From an uncultured Lachnospiraceae bacterium (GTDB lineage: Bacteria; Bacillota; Clostridia; Lachnospirales; Lachnospiraceae), in the NCBI GenBank assembly GCA_910585605.1, contig CAJUFL010000055.1:1-25147 (forward strand): a DNA stretch of 25,147 nt, read 5' to 3'. The position numbers and the translations under genes were made by a program. Positions 15,391-24,033 of this stretch are shown in pieces; positions within the stretch are counted from its first letter, which is position 1; the number at the start of each line of letters is the position of its first letter. The notes under the pieces were generated by a model that was not told the DNA's origin, did not search any database, and saw only the letters and a list, made by a program, of their open reading frames with translations.

Positions 15391-15648
15391 ATGAGTGAAG
15401 AATTGAATATGTCAGTATCGCCGGTTTGTGTGAAAGGCGGAAAAAAATATGCCTACATAATGTTTTCGGATAATGTAAGGTCTGCTGAGGGAATTATTCC
15501 AGATTGTAGGATTATAAGTAGCAATGGTTTCCTGGAGAGTGAAGTGGCTCAGCTGGAGGCATATATGAAACGGTGTCTTCCTGAACTTAAGAGGATTGCC
15601 GCAAAACAGAATGCATTTAATGCAATGAAAAAAGAGCGCCCCAATTAA
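15391..15648 (+). CDS. small protein of unknown function
   Basis: The 85-aa soluble protein has no membrane segment or signal peptide. The first half looks beta-rich (KKYAYIMFSDNVRSAEGIIPDCRII) and the second half is a helix (SEVAQLEAYMKRCLPELKRIAA), a compact alpha/beta layout. It has three Cys. The start ATG has an AGGAGGG site. It stands alone between the ABC operon terminator and the convergent LacI gene, with its own promoter, and a terminator overlaps its stop codon. I do not recognise the family and give no function. Confidence 0.7.
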   Translation: MSEELNMSVSPVCVKGGKKYAYIMFSDNVRSAEGIIPDCRIISSNGFLESEVAQLEAYMKRCLPELKRIAAKQNAFNAMKKERPN

Positions 15649-15665
15649 TGGGGCTTGATTCTTTT
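15638..15665 (+). terminator. terminator overlapping a stop codon
   Basis: GCCCC (15638-15642) pairs with GGGGC (15650-15654), and the loop contains the TAA stop. A T-rich tail TTGATTCTTTT follows. On the opposite strand it lies downstream of the LacI stop and may also serve that gene. Confidence 0.55.
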
Positions 15666-15692
15666 ATGTCAATGGTAACAGGATGGTTTATC

Positions 15693-16718
15693 CTAATCGG
15701 TTGTTTCCCGCCGAATTAAAACAGGTGTTATACTTTTGTGGACTAACTCTGTTTGTGGTTTAGGACGGCGTTTTTTTCGCTCGTTCATTTGTGATACTAA
15801 TAATTCCATTGCCTCGTATGCTATTTTATCAATTTGCTGACCAACGGTGCTGGTTGGAATGATTGCCTGTCCTGCAATGGGTGAATCATCAAAACCAATG
15901 ATGCGATACTCATCCGGTAAGGTGCCATATTCCCGAAAAATAATATTTAGCATACTGTTGGCATAGGTATCATTTGACATAAATAACCCTTTTTTCTGAT
16001 TCGGATATTTTTTTTGGATGTACTCGTATATTTCTGTCATACATTTGCGGATTTCCTGATGAGTGTGTCCCAAATCTCTTATGATCATTTCGTGTTTTAT
16101 CTGATATTCCCTGCATATGTCCTGAAATCCCTGAATACGCCCATAGGAAGGAACATCCTTTGGAACATCGGAATTGATATGCAATAAAACGTCGCAGTCA
16201 TTTTTTACCAGCAGACTGGTTGCCTGAACAGCTCCCATATAATTGTCAGTATTTATGCTATTTACATACTGATCCTCACGCTCAATGGTGACGATTGGTA
16301 TATTGTAGGAGGATAGCTCTTTGGAAGAAATAGTATGACTTAAAATAATCATGCCTTCAATTTTGTATGCAAGAAGCTCCTGAATATATTTCTGTTCTGT
16401 TTCTTTGCTGTTTGTGCTGACAAAGATTAAGAATTTATAACCAAAAGTCTCATAAGTAGCCAGAATCTGATTTAACATTTCTGCATAATAGTGGAGATAA
16501 AGATTCGGAATGATGATACCAACGAATTCACTTTTTCCATTAGCTAATACTTTGGCAAGTTTATTTTCGTGATAATTCAAATCAATTAGTGCCTGTGCAA
16601 TGATATCTTGATTTTTTACGGTAAGAGAATCGGGATTATTAAAGTATCGGGATATTGTTGTTTTTGAAAAATTTGTATATCTTGCAATGTCATCAAACGT
16701 TACTTTCTTTTTATCCAT
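15693..16718 (-). CDS. LacI-family repressor of the sucrose operon
   Basis: The product has 340 aa. Residues about 5-25 form the LacI helix-turn-helix (VTFDDIARYTNFSKTTISRYF), followed by the hinge region NKLAKVLANGKSEFVG. The rest is the type I periplasmic-binding fold, with VGIIIPN, EGMIILSH, VTIERED, RIQGFQDIC and RIIGFDDSPIAG in the usual order. It binds a sugar or sugar phosphate. Start chosen at ATG 16718 with GGAGG 9 nt upstream; a TTG six codons earlier lies across that site. It is divergent from the GH32 gene, and five decamer boxes lie in the shared intergenic region, two of them just upstream of its own -35. The likely inducer is sucrose-6-phosphate or fructose, inferred from neighbours. 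Confidence 0.88.
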   Translation of the reverse strand: MDKKKVTFDDIARYTNFSKTTISRYFNNPDSLTVKNQDIIAQALIDLNYHENKLAKVLANGKSEFVGIIIPNLYLHYYAEMLNQILATYETFGYKFLIFVSTNSKETEQKYIQELLAYKIEGMIILSHTISSKELSSYNIPIVTIEREDQYVNSINTDNYMGAVQATSLLVKNDCDVLLHINSDVPKDVPSYGRIQGFQDICREYQIKHEMIIRDLGHTHQEIRKCMTEIYEYIQKKYPNQKKGLFMSNDTYANSMLNIIFREYGTLPDEYRIIGFDDSPIAGQAIIPTSTVGQQIDKIAYEAMELLVSQMNERKKRRPKPQTELVHKSITPVLIRRETTD

Positions 16719-16751
16719 GGAATTTAACCTCCCCAAATAAATTATAATAAC

Positions 16752-16800
16752 AAAAATAAAATTTTATTTTTAGTATAGCAGTATGAATTTGGGAAATCAA
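16752..16800 (-). promoter_or_regulatory. lacI-type gene promoter with AT palindrome at +1
   Basis: On the minus strand, -35 TTGATT (16795-16800), 17 bp, -10 TATACT (16772-16777). A perfect 20-bp palindrome with arms AAAAATAAAA/TTTTATTTTT (16752-16771) covers the expected transcription start. Confidence 0.55.
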
Positions 16801-16808
16801 GCAAATAA

Positions 16809-16830
16809 TAACTGGTTAAGTAAGCGGTTA
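16809..16830. promoter_or_regulatory. operator pair, repressor side
   Basis: TAACTGGTTA (16809-16818) and TAAGCGGTTA (16821-16830) are two decamers with start points 12 bp apart, each one mismatch from TAACCGGTTA. They lie directly upstream of the repressor -35. The second also resembles a weak catabolite (cre) site. Confidence 0.55.
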
Positions 16831-16848
16831 TTTTTTTGCGAAATCCTA

Positions 16849-16924
16849 TTGACAGGTAGTGAGAATCGTGATAGTGTATAACATATAAAGTAACCGGTTA
16901 CTTAACTGGTGACTTAACCAGTTA
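16849..16924 (+). promoter_or_regulatory. GH32 operon promoter with three operator boxes
   Basis: TTGACA (16849-16854) with 17-bp spacing to TAGTGT (16872-16877); TATAAT at 16923-16928 is an alternative -10. Boxes TAACCGGTTA (16891-16900), TAACTGGTGA (16903-16912) and TAACCAGTTA (16915-16924) have start points exactly 12 bp apart. The first is a perfect palindrome extending to AAGTAACCGGTTACTT. Boxes downstream of the first promoter would block transcription when bound. Confidence 0.6.
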
Positions 16925-16977
16925 TAATGATGCGTATATATTTGTGCAGATTATTCAAAAAAGAAAGGAAGAGAAGC

Positions 16978-18462
16978 ATGGAAAAGGGTAGTCAGCTTGA
17001 TAAGGTTCGTAAAATCGAACAAAAGGGAATTTCGGAAATTTCCATGGAAAGCAGACCGGTTTATCATTTGTCATCGCCCATTGGCTGGATGAATGATCCT
17101 AACGGTTTTTCTATTTACAGGAATGAATATCATCTGTTTTTTCAATATCATCCATTTAGTAACGTATGGGGACCGATGCATTGGGGACATTGTAAGAGCA
17201 GGGATTTTGTCAGATGGGAGTATCTGCCTGTAGCGATGGCACCGGATGAAAGCTATGATGCGGGAGGATGCTATTCAGGGAGTGCAATAGAGGCGGATGG
17301 GGAACATGTACTAGTTTATACAGGTGTTATTGATCGTTATCTTGAGGATGGTTCCCATGATTACCGTCAGGTGCAATGCATGGCAAAGGGGAATGGCATA
17401 GACTATTGTAAATATGAGGGTAACCCTGTAATCACAGGTTTAAGTCTTCCCAAAGGAAGCAGCGTGGAAGATTTTCGAGACCCCAAGATTTGGAAAGAAG
17501 AGGACGGCTATTATCTGGTAGTGGGCAGCCGGGCTGGTGACGGGTATGGTCAGGTTCTCCTTTATCGTTCTGATAATTTAGAACAGTGGGAGTTTCTGGA
17601 TGTTTTAGATCAGAGCAGGGGAAAGTATGGGAGGATGTGGGAGTGTCCGGATTTCTTTCCTTTGGGGGATAAACATATTTTGTTGGTTTCTCCCCAGAAT
17701 ATGAGGGCGAGAGGATATGAATTTCATAATGGCAATAATTCCGTGTTTATATATGGTCATTATGATAAGTCTATACATCAGTTTGAAAGGGAGACAATTA
17801 CTTCTGCGGATTATGGACTGGATTTTTACGCACCCCAGACTTTACAGACAGCAGACGGCAGACGGATTATGATTGGATGGATGCAGTCGTGGGATGCAAA
17901 ATTTATGAAAGACTTTTTAGATTGGTCGGGAATGATGACTTTGCCAAGGGAACTGGTTTTAAAGAATGGGAAAATTTATCAGCATCCGGTAAGAGAATTA
18001 GAGAATTATCATAAGAACAAAGTGGAATATACAGGAAAAGAGATTACGGAAGCTGTAGTTCTGGATGGTATTAAAGGGAGAATAATAGATTTACAGGTAG
18101 ATATCACACAATTTGATTTCCACCATTTTGCAATCCATTTTGCCCATAACGATGAATATGAAATGCTTCTTCAATACAACCATATGAGAAAATGTCTGAC
18201 AATAGACAGAACACATTCCGGCTTAATCCGTGATGTGGTTTGCCGCAGAAAAATGATGGTAGGACCGACTGTTTCAGGCATACAGGGAGAGGTGCTGAAA
18301 TTGCGGCTGCTACTGGATCGATATTCTGTTGAGGTGTTTGTAAATGAAGGGGAAAAAGTGATGTCTACTGTTTTCCATACGCCCATGGAGGCTGACGGAA
18401 TTATTTTTGATACAGATGGGACAGCTTTCATCAATGTTTTAAAATATGATATTTCTATTTGA
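16978..18462 (+). CDS. scrB: GH32 sucrose(-6-phosphate) hydrolase
   Basis: The product is a 494-aa cytoplasmic enzyme without a signal peptide. It splits sucrose-6-phosphate (or sucrose and short fructans) into fructose and glucose-6-phosphate. The GH32 hallmarks are intact: WMNDPNG with nucleophile D40, the RDP motif with D168 as transition-state stabiliser, and the ECP motif with acid/base E222. The N-terminal part is the five-bladed propeller and residues from about 350 form the C-terminal beta-sandwich. Start chosen at ATG 16978, with AAGGAAG upstream; an in-frame ATG at 16927 lies on the alternative -10 region. The PTS permease in the same operon supports the phosphorylated substrate. 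No fructokinase is seen in the window. Confidence 0.88.
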   Translation: MEKGSQLDKVRKIEQKGISEISMESRPVYHLSSPIGWMNDPNGFSIYRNEYHLFFQYHPFSNVWGPMHWGHCKSRDFVRWEYLPVAMAPDESYDAGGCYSGSAIEADGEHVLVYTGVIDRYLEDGSHDYRQVQCMAKGNGIDYCKYEGNPVITGLSLPKGSSVEDFRDPKIWKEEDGYYLVVGSRAGDGYGQVLLYRSDNLEQWEFLDVLDQSRGKYGRMWECPDFFPLGDKHILLVSPQNMRARGYEFHNGNNSVFIYGHYDKSIHQFERETITSADYGLDFYAPQTLQTADGRRIMIGWMQSWDAKFMKDFLDWSGMMTLPRELVLKNGKIYQHPVRELENYHKNKVEYTGKEITEAVVLDGIKGRIIDLQVDITQFDFHHFAIHFAHNDEYEMLLQYNHMRKCLTIDRTHSGLIRDVVCRRKMMVGPTVSGIQGEVLKLRLLLDRYSVEVFVNEGEKVMSTVFHTPMEADGIIFDTDGTAFINVLKYDISI

Positions 18463-18482
18463 TGGGAAATAGGAGGAGTATT

Positions 18483-19316
18483 ATGGAAATACAATACTTG
18501 GGTACTGCGGCGGCAGAAGGATATCCTGCTCTTTTTTGCAGCTGTGATATTTGTAAAAAAGCAAGAAATGCTGGTGGGCGGGAGATACGTACCAGAACAC
18601 AGTCAGTTGTGGATAATAAAATTCTTATTGATTTTCCGCCAGATACTTATACACATGCGCTTAACTATTCTTTGCAATTGGGGGAGATTCAGCATTTGCT
18701 GGTCACACATTCTCATATGGATCACTTTTTTCCCACTGAGTTGATTCACCGGCATGAGCATTTTGGGCATAATGCGAAAGGTATGTTATATGTATATGGT
18801 AACGAGGCAGTAGAAAAAGCATTTTATGATGCAGTGCTGATTGACCGATTTAAGGAGCATCCCTTAGATGAAGTAATCAGGTTCATCAGGCTGAAACCCT
18901 TTGCCGATTTTATGGCAGATGATTATCATGTTATTTCGATTCCTGCTGACCATGATAAAAGGGAAAATTGTTTAATTTATATTATTGAAAGGGAAGGGAA
19001 ATGTATTTTGTACGGTCATGATACAGGAATTAAGCTAAGCGATGAGGCTTGGGACTGTATATTTAATTATAAATACGATTTGATTTCCTTAGATGCTACT
19101 ATGGGTAGGAAGCAGAGTGACAGATATCATATGGGGCTGGCAGATGATATTGCGTTTGCTGCAAAGCTGGAAGAGAGAGGATGCATCCGACCGGATACGG
19201 TGAAAGTTATTAACCATTTTTCCCATAATGGAGGGATGACTCATGAGGAATTGGAAGTATTTGCAAAAGAACATGGAATGATTGCGGCTTATGATGGTAT
19301 GACAGTGTTAATCTGA
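18483..19316 (+). CDS. PhnP-like metallo-beta-lactamase-fold hydrolase
   Basis: The product has 277 aa. The metal motif THSHMDH gives H76, H78, D80 and H81, with further likely ligands H157, D180 (GHDTG) and H245 or H248. A Cys cluster C19, C21, C24 matches the structural zinc site of PhnP-type enzymes, and the whole N-terminus (YLGTAAAEGYPALFCSC) has that look. PhnP cleaves a cyclic sugar phosphate diester; other MBL members are lactonases or phosphodiesterases. Start chosen at ATG 18483, with AGGAGG 6 nt upstream. It lies between the sucrose hydrolase and the PTS permease, so it probably acts on a sugar-phosphate by-product or on a related glycoside. The substrate is an inference. Confidence 0.82.
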   Translation: MEIQYLGTAAAEGYPALFCSCDICKKARNAGGREIRTRTQSVVDNKILIDFPPDTYTHALNYSLQLGEIQHLLVTHSHMDHFFPTELIHRHEHFGHNAKGMLYVYGNEAVEKAFYDAVLIDRFKEHPLDEVIRFIRLKPFADFMADDYHVISIPADHDKRENCLIYIIEREGKCILYGHDTGIKLSDEAWDCIFNYKYDLISLDATMGRKQSDRYHMGLADDIAFAAKLEERGCIRPDTVKVINHFSHNGGMTHEELEVFAKEHGMIAAYDGMTVLI

Positions 19317-19371
19317 ATTATGAAATTGTTATTAGCAAATAATCATAAATTTAAGAAGGAGGAGTAATAGT

Positions 19372-21369
19372 ATGGAGGAAAAATATGTAAAAGCGGCACA
19401 GGAGATTCTGGATTGTATGGGTGGGAAGGACAATATTGCCAGTGCTGCCCATTGTGCTACGCGGCTTAGGCTGGTACTGAAAGATGAATCGCTGATTAAC
19501 CAAGATGCATTGGAAAACATTGATCTTGTAAAAGGCAATTTCAATAATGGCGGCCAGTTCCAGATTATTCTGGGAACCGGAATTGTAAATAAAGTATATG
19601 CTGAATTTATCAAAATGGCGAATATTACCGAAATGACAAAAGAGGAATTAAAGCAGCAGGCAGCTAAAAAGATGAATCCGTTCCAGAAATTGTTAAAAAC
19701 CCTTGCAGATGTGTTTGTTCCGATTTTGCCGGCATTGGTTGCTTCTGGTTTGTTGATGGGAATTAATAATATTCTGACAGCTCAAGGTATGTTTGTTGCC
19801 GACAAATCACTTGTGGAAGCATTTCCGGCAATCAAGGATTTTGCAGAAATGGTTAATTTGTTTTCAAATGCCGGATTTACTTTTTTGCCGGTATTGATTG
19901 GATTTTCTGCTGCTAAGATATTTGGTGCGACACCGATACTTGGAGCAGTTATCGGTGCAATCATGATTCACCCGGATTTAATGAATGGGTATAGTTATGG
20001 GCAGGCATTGCTAGACGGAACGGTTCCGTACTGGAATGTTTTTGGACTGTCTGTAGCTAAAGTAGGGTATCAGGGAACCGTTCTTCCGGTTATTGCGGCA
20101 GCTTTTTGTCTGGCAGTTATTGAGAAAAAACTGCGTAAAATTGTTCCTGCCATGTTAGACAATATTGTCACACCACTTTTGTCGGTTTTGATTGCTGGGG
20201 CATTGACTTTCCTGTTTATCGGTCCTGTTATGCGGGGGGTCGGTGATGCAATGACCAATGCAGTTATGTGGTTGTTCTTTGATCTGGGAGCCCTGGGTGG
20301 TTTGATTTATGGAGTTACATATCCGTTGCTGGTCATCACAGGCATGCACCATAGTCTGGTAACGGCTGAGACACAGATTCTTGCAAATATCGGGACACTG
20401 GGCGGCTCACCTACATTTGCAGTTGTTGCAGCTGCAAACTGTGCACAAGGTGCAGCGGCATTAGCAGTCATGTTCCAAAAGAAAAATGATCCAAAGATGA
20501 AGAGTCTTGCTTCTGCTTCTGGTATATCTTCCATGTTGGGAATCACGGAACCGGCGATATTCGGTGTTAATTTGAAATTAAGATATCCTTTTTATGGAGC
20601 ATTGATTGGTGGAGGCATTGGAGCCGCTTATGCAACGCTTGTAAAAGTATTATCTGTTTCTCAGGGACCATGTGGTGTTATTGGTGTTATCTGCATTCGA
20701 CCGGACTGTATGTTGCAGTTTATGATATCCATGGCTGTCGCAATTGCGAGTGCATTTATTGCTACTATGCTGTTGGGAAGAGTATTTGGGAGAAAAGAAG
20801 GCGAGAAGGCAGCTGGCAAAATTGAACTGGCATCATCTGTTCAGACAGAGACCGTAACGGCAGCTGCACGTGAAGAGATGAGAGACCAGGCAGAAAAAGA
20901 TATGGCAGGTAATATGGAAAAGGTGCTTTATGCTCCGATTCAGGGAAATGTGATTCCAAGAGAAAGTATTCCGGATGAAACATTTGCATCAGGTGTTTTA
21001 GGAGATGGTGTTGGAATTGAGCCCGAAAGCGGGGAAGTAGCAGCACCTTTTGATGGGGAGATTTCTTCTGTGACAGACACTCGTCATGCCATTGGTATCA
21101 GTGGTCCCGGCGGGATGGAAGTTCTGATTCATGTGGGGGTTGATACTGTAAAGATGAACGGTGACGGTTTCACACTTTTTGTAAGTGAGGGTGAAAAAGT
21201 CAAGGCGGGACAAAAGCTTATGGAATTTGATATTGCGAAGATTAAGGCAGCAGGATACAGTACAACTACAGCTGTCTTGCTGACAAACAGTGATGATTAC
21301 AAGTCCTGTAATGTGGTAAAAACAGGTGCAGTAAAACAGATGGAGAGAATAATTTTAGTGGATGATTAA
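19372..21369 (+). CDS. scrA: PTS sucrose-type permease, fused IIB-IIC-IIA
   Basis: The product is 665 aa. IIB (about 5-85) carries the phosphorylated Cys in AAHCATRLRL, C28. IIC (about 107-465) is a membrane domain with the glucoside-family marks GMHHSLVTAETQ and GITEPAIFGVNLK. IIA (about 518-660) has H572 and the phosphorylated H587 in VLIHVGVDTV. The sugar is phosphorylated on entry with phosphate from HPr. A domain order of B-C-A fits sucrose, trehalose and beta-glucoside transporters; sucrose is favoured by the GH32 enzyme and LacI regulator in the same locus. The start ATG has AAGGAGGAG 7 nt upstream. It is followed 41 nt later by an HPr-like gene. Confidence 0.9.
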   Translation: MEEKYVKAAQEILDCMGGKDNIASAAHCATRLRLVLKDESLINQDALENIDLVKGNFNNGGQFQIILGTGIVNKVYAEFIKMANITEMTKEELKQQAAKKMNPFQKLLKTLADVFVPILPALVASGLLMGINNILTAQGMFVADKSLVEAFPAIKDFAEMVNLFSNAGFTFLPVLIGFSAAKIFGATPILGAVIGAIMIHPDLMNGYSYGQALLDGTVPYWNVFGLSVAKVGYQGTVLPVIAAAFCLAVIEKKLRKIVPAMLDNIVTPLLSVLIAGALTFLFIGPVMRGVGDAMTNAVMWLFFDLGALGGLIYGVTYPLLVITGMHHSLVTAETQILANIGTLGGSPTFAVVAAANCAQGAAALAVMFQKKNDPKMKSLASASGISSMLGITEPAIFGVNLKLRYPFYGALIGGGIGAAYATLVKVLSVSQGPCGVIGVICIRPDCMLQFMISMAVAIASAFIATMLLGRVFGRKEGEKAAGKIELASSVQTETVTAAAREEMRDQAEKDMAGNMEKVLYAPIQGNVIPRESIPDETFASGVLGDGVGIEPESGEVAAPFDGEISSVTDTRHAIGISGPGGMEVLIHVGVDTVKMNGDGFTLFVSEGEKVKAGQKLMEFDIAKIKAAGYSTTTAVLLTNSDDYKSCNVVKTGAVKQMERIILVDD

Positions 21370-21410
21370 TAAAATGAATTTGATATCAGGAAAGGAGCCG
21401 GTAGACAAAT

Positions 21411-21647
21411 ATGAGTGAAACAGTAATATCATTGGATAGTGTTGAGAAAGTGAAAAAATTTGTTTCTGCTGCAACGGAATTTAATTCGGAGATGGATTTA
21501 GTTAGTGACAGGTATGTAATTGATGCGAAATCTATTATGGGTATTTTTAGCATGAATCTGTCAAAGCCGATGATACTTAGGATTTATGAGAAGGGAGAAA
21601 AAGCAGAGGACATCATGAAAGCATTAGAAGAATACGTGGTAGTATAA
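21411..21647 (+). CDS. HPr-like protein lacking the phospho-histidine
   Basis: The 78-aa protein has the HPr fold pattern. The regulatory loop AKSIMGIFS is clear, with S41 at the position of Ser46 of HPr, and the C-terminal helix AEDIMKALEEY is present. The active-site loop with His15 and Arg17 (HARPA in HPr) is absent: the equivalent stretch reads DSVEKVKKFVS and has no His. It therefore cannot pass phosphate to EII proteins in the usual way, like the B. subtilis Crh protein, which also lacks that His and acts as a CcpA partner when its Ser is phosphorylated. It is the last gene of the sucrose operon, with the ribosome binding site AAAGGAG further from the ATG than usual. Confidence 0.8.
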   Translation: MSETVISLDSVEKVKKFVSAATEFNSEMDLVSDRYVIDAKSIMGIFSMNLSKPMILRIYEKGEKAEDIMKALEEYVVV

Positions 21648-21652
21648 GTATA

Positions 21653-21690
21653 AAAGAGCAGAGCCAAACAAGGGTTCTGCTCTTTGCAAT
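21653..21690 (+). terminator. terminator of the sucrose operon
   Basis: AAAGAGCAGAGCC (21653-21665) pairs with GGTTCTGCTCTTT (21673-21685) over 13 bp with one G-T pair and a 7-nt loop, followed by an AT-rich tail. Confidence 0.75.
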
Positions 21691-21880
21691 TATTTTTATA
21701 TTCCTAATAGATGCTGCCATTGCAATTAAGATGAGGATAGCATTTTCTGTTACTATACCCTGCTTTCAATGTAAGTATTGTCCCGCTTGATACATTCAAT
21801 CTCCCGTTTATAGCACGAAGAAAGTTATAGGTGTTATTATGCCGATATATAAATATAATGATTTTTAGAAGGTGATAAAG

Positions 21881-22597
21881 ATGCTTTCAATAGCAGTATG
21901 TGATGATGAAATACTGGATTGCTGTAATATGGCAAAAGATATTAATGATGTTTTAGAGGAAATAGGTATTCCGTTTATTGTGCGTCAGTTCTCAAGTGGT
22001 AGGGATTTGTTAAATGCTATGGAGAATTTTGATGTTATTTTTCTGGATATTATGATGTGCGGGATGGATGGTATGAAAACGGCACAGCTATTAAGGGAGA
22101 AGGCATTTGACAAAATTCTCATTTTTATATCGGCAAGCAGGGATTATGTTTTTGAGGCGTATGATGTGGAAGCTTTTCAATATCTGGTAAAACCCATTGA
22201 TTCTTATAAATTAAAAAATGTTTTGCAAAGAGTGGTAAAAAAACTGGAAAATCATTCTCAGGAATTTATGCTGATCAATCAGGACAGAACGAGGAAAAAG
22301 CTGTTACTCAGAGAGATTTATTATTTTGAAATAAGAGGAAGGATTATTTCCGTGCATGGAGTGGAAGGTATCTTTGATTATTATGAGCAGATTGGAACTT
22401 TGGAGAAGGAATTGCAGGGGAAAGGATTTTTCCGGTGTCATAAAAGCTTTCTTGTTAATTTAAAATATGTGGACAACTATAACAGACAGGAAGTTATTCT
22501 TGATACAGGAGAAAAAATAGCAATTGCAAAAAGACGATATGAGGCATTCTGTCAGGAAATTCTGGAATATATGAAAAGAAGCGGAGACAGTATATGA
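21881..22597 (+). CDS. LytTR-family response regulator
   Basis: The product has 238 aa. Receiver domain 1-120: acidic pair D8/D9, phospho-acceptor D56 in VIFLDIMM, and the later switch residues S95 and K108 (ISASRDYVF and YLVKPI). The LytTR DNA-binding domain is about 133-235, with the hallmark FFRCHKSFLVN. Start chosen at ATG 21881, with AAGGTG upstream; an in-frame GTG nine bases earlier is inside that site. It overlaps the kinase gene by an ATGA junction, so they form one AgrA/AgrC-like two-component system. No agrB or agrD gene is visible. The upstream gap (21691-21880) holds no gene and no binding site that I can name with confidence. Confidence 0.88.
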   Translation: MLSIAVCDDEILDCCNMAKDINDVLEEIGIPFIVRQFSSGRDLLNAMENFDVIFLDIMMCGMDGMKTAQLLREKAFDKILIFISASRDYVFEAYDVEAFQYLVKPIDSYKLKNVLQRVVKKLENHSQEFMLINQDRTRKKLLLREIYYFEIRGRIISVHGVEGIFDYYEQIGTLEKELQGKGFFRCHKSFLVNLKYVDNYNRQEVILDTGEKIAIAKRRYEAFCQEILEYMKRSGDSI

Positions 22598-23943
22598 GAG
22601 GGGATTTTATATTATTCCTGTTCTGTTACATGGGATATATATGGACATTGTACAGGTTTTGCAAAAAATATTTGAACGATCTTAAAATAGACAGAAGAGT
22701 ATTTATTATTCTCCTGTTTGTGATGGAGGCAGTGTTTAATTTAAATGGGAGTGTGGGTACTCCCTATATTTTGAGAGCAATGTTAAGCCACATGCTGTTT
22801 GTGGGATTGTTTTTAATTGCCTTTTCGGATCATGCGATGAAAAAATTTTTTGCAGCAATGGTTTTAATTGCTGTCAAGACATTGGCGTTAAATTTCGGAA
22901 GTTCCTTTTTTTCCTGCATTGTGTTAGCCTGCACAAATTGGATTACGGGTGGACAGGTGGCATATATTGAACCATGGCTGGAAGGCGTGACTGGAACTGC
23001 TGCTTATTGTCTGGTCATTCTGGTACAAATTGTTTTACGGAAGAAATTTACTTCTGTATTCAACCATAAAATAAGCAGCTGGTATCTTATGATATCAGTA
23101 CTTCTTATTTGTATCGTTACAGTTGTTGATATTGTGAACTGGGGTGCGAGCAATGGAATTATGGTAGTGTCGAATGCGAATGGTGCGGTATATTGGAATG
23201 TTTATTATAATCAGATTTTCAGTCATATCGGAATCTGTCTTCTGACGATTCTGTCCATGTGTATTGCAGGTGGGTTTATATTTTTTATGAATAAGATTTA
23301 TTTAGAACAACGGCAGACGGAGAAGTATTATTCTCAAATTGAGTTTTATAAAATGTTAAATGAACAATATCTGCAAATGGAACGGCTGCGGCATGATATG
23401 AAAAATCATGTGCTTGTCCTGCATGGTTTATGGACAAGGAAGGAATTTGAAAAAGCAGGAAATTACCTTGAAAAAATGATGGAGAGCGGAAATATCGGTG
23501 GCTGTGATGAGGTAACTGGCAATCAGGCAGTAGATGCATTATTGTACAATAAAAAGAAACAGGCGGAAACATTCTGTGTCCGATGGGTGTGTGATGTGCA
23601 GATTCCGAGGGATTGTACGATAGATACATTTGATCTGTGTGTGCTTTTTGGAAATCTTTTGGATAATGCCATAAAGGCATGTGAGGAACAGGAAGACAAG
23701 GAATATCGTTTTGTGGATATTCGGGCACAGCAGGTAAAAAAATGTTTTCTTCTGGTAATGAAAAACGGAACGATTGTGGAAGATGCAAAGCAAGTGAAGC
23801 AGGGAATTGGGTTTTTAAATATTTATGAAACAGTTAAAAAGTATGATGGCACTGTCAAGTTTAAGGTGGAAAACAATGTGTTTGAAATTTCTATTCTTTT
23901 TCCCATGAATGGTGACGGATATAACGTAAAACAGACCGTTTGA
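22594..23943 (+). CDS. AgrC-like GHKL sensor histidine kinase
   Basis: The product has 449 aa. About six membrane helices occupy residues 1-235, as in peptide-sensing AgrC-type kinases. The cytoplasmic part has the phospho-acceptor H267 in LRHDMKNHV, the N-box LFGNLLDNAIKAC with N358, and a short glycine box QGIGFLNIYETVKKYDG. These are GHKL-type marks, not those of classic HisKA kinases. The ATG overlaps the response regulator stop by 4 nt, so they are co-translated. Such kinases usually detect a secreted peptide, but no peptide or maturation gene is present here. The signal is unknown. Confidence 0.88.
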   Translation: MRGDFILFLFCYMGYIWTLYRFCKKYLNDLKIDRRVFIILLFVMEAVFNLNGSVGTPYILRAMLSHMLFVGLFLIAFSDHAMKKFFAAMVLIAVKTLALNFGSSFFSCIVLACTNWITGGQVAYIEPWLEGVTGTAAYCLVILVQIVLRKKFTSVFNHKISSWYLMISVLLICIVTVVDIVNWGASNGIMVVSNANGAVYWNVYYNQIFSHIGICLLTILSMCIAGGFIFFMNKIYLEQRQTEKYYSQIEFYKMLNEQYLQMERLRHDMKNHVLVLHGLWTRKEFEKAGNYLEKMMESGNIGGCDEVTGNQAVDALLYNKKKQAETFCVRWVCDVQIPRDCTIDTFDLCVLFGNLLDNAIKACEEQEDKEYRFVDIRAQQVKKCFLLVMKNGTIVEDAKQVKQGIGFLNIYETVKKYDGTVKFKVENNVFEISILFPMNGDGYNVKQTV

Positions 23944-24033
23944 AACAAAAAGCTAAAAGCGAATGTGCAGACTCCCGAAAATAAAAGTGAAAGCTGTATC
24001 AGCAGATAAAATTGTTTGAAGGAGGTCATTGTT

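Noticed and set aside
16817..16832. Catabolite repression (cre) site
   Set aside because: Partial match only; the same bases are better explained as one of the TAACyGGTTA repressor boxes.
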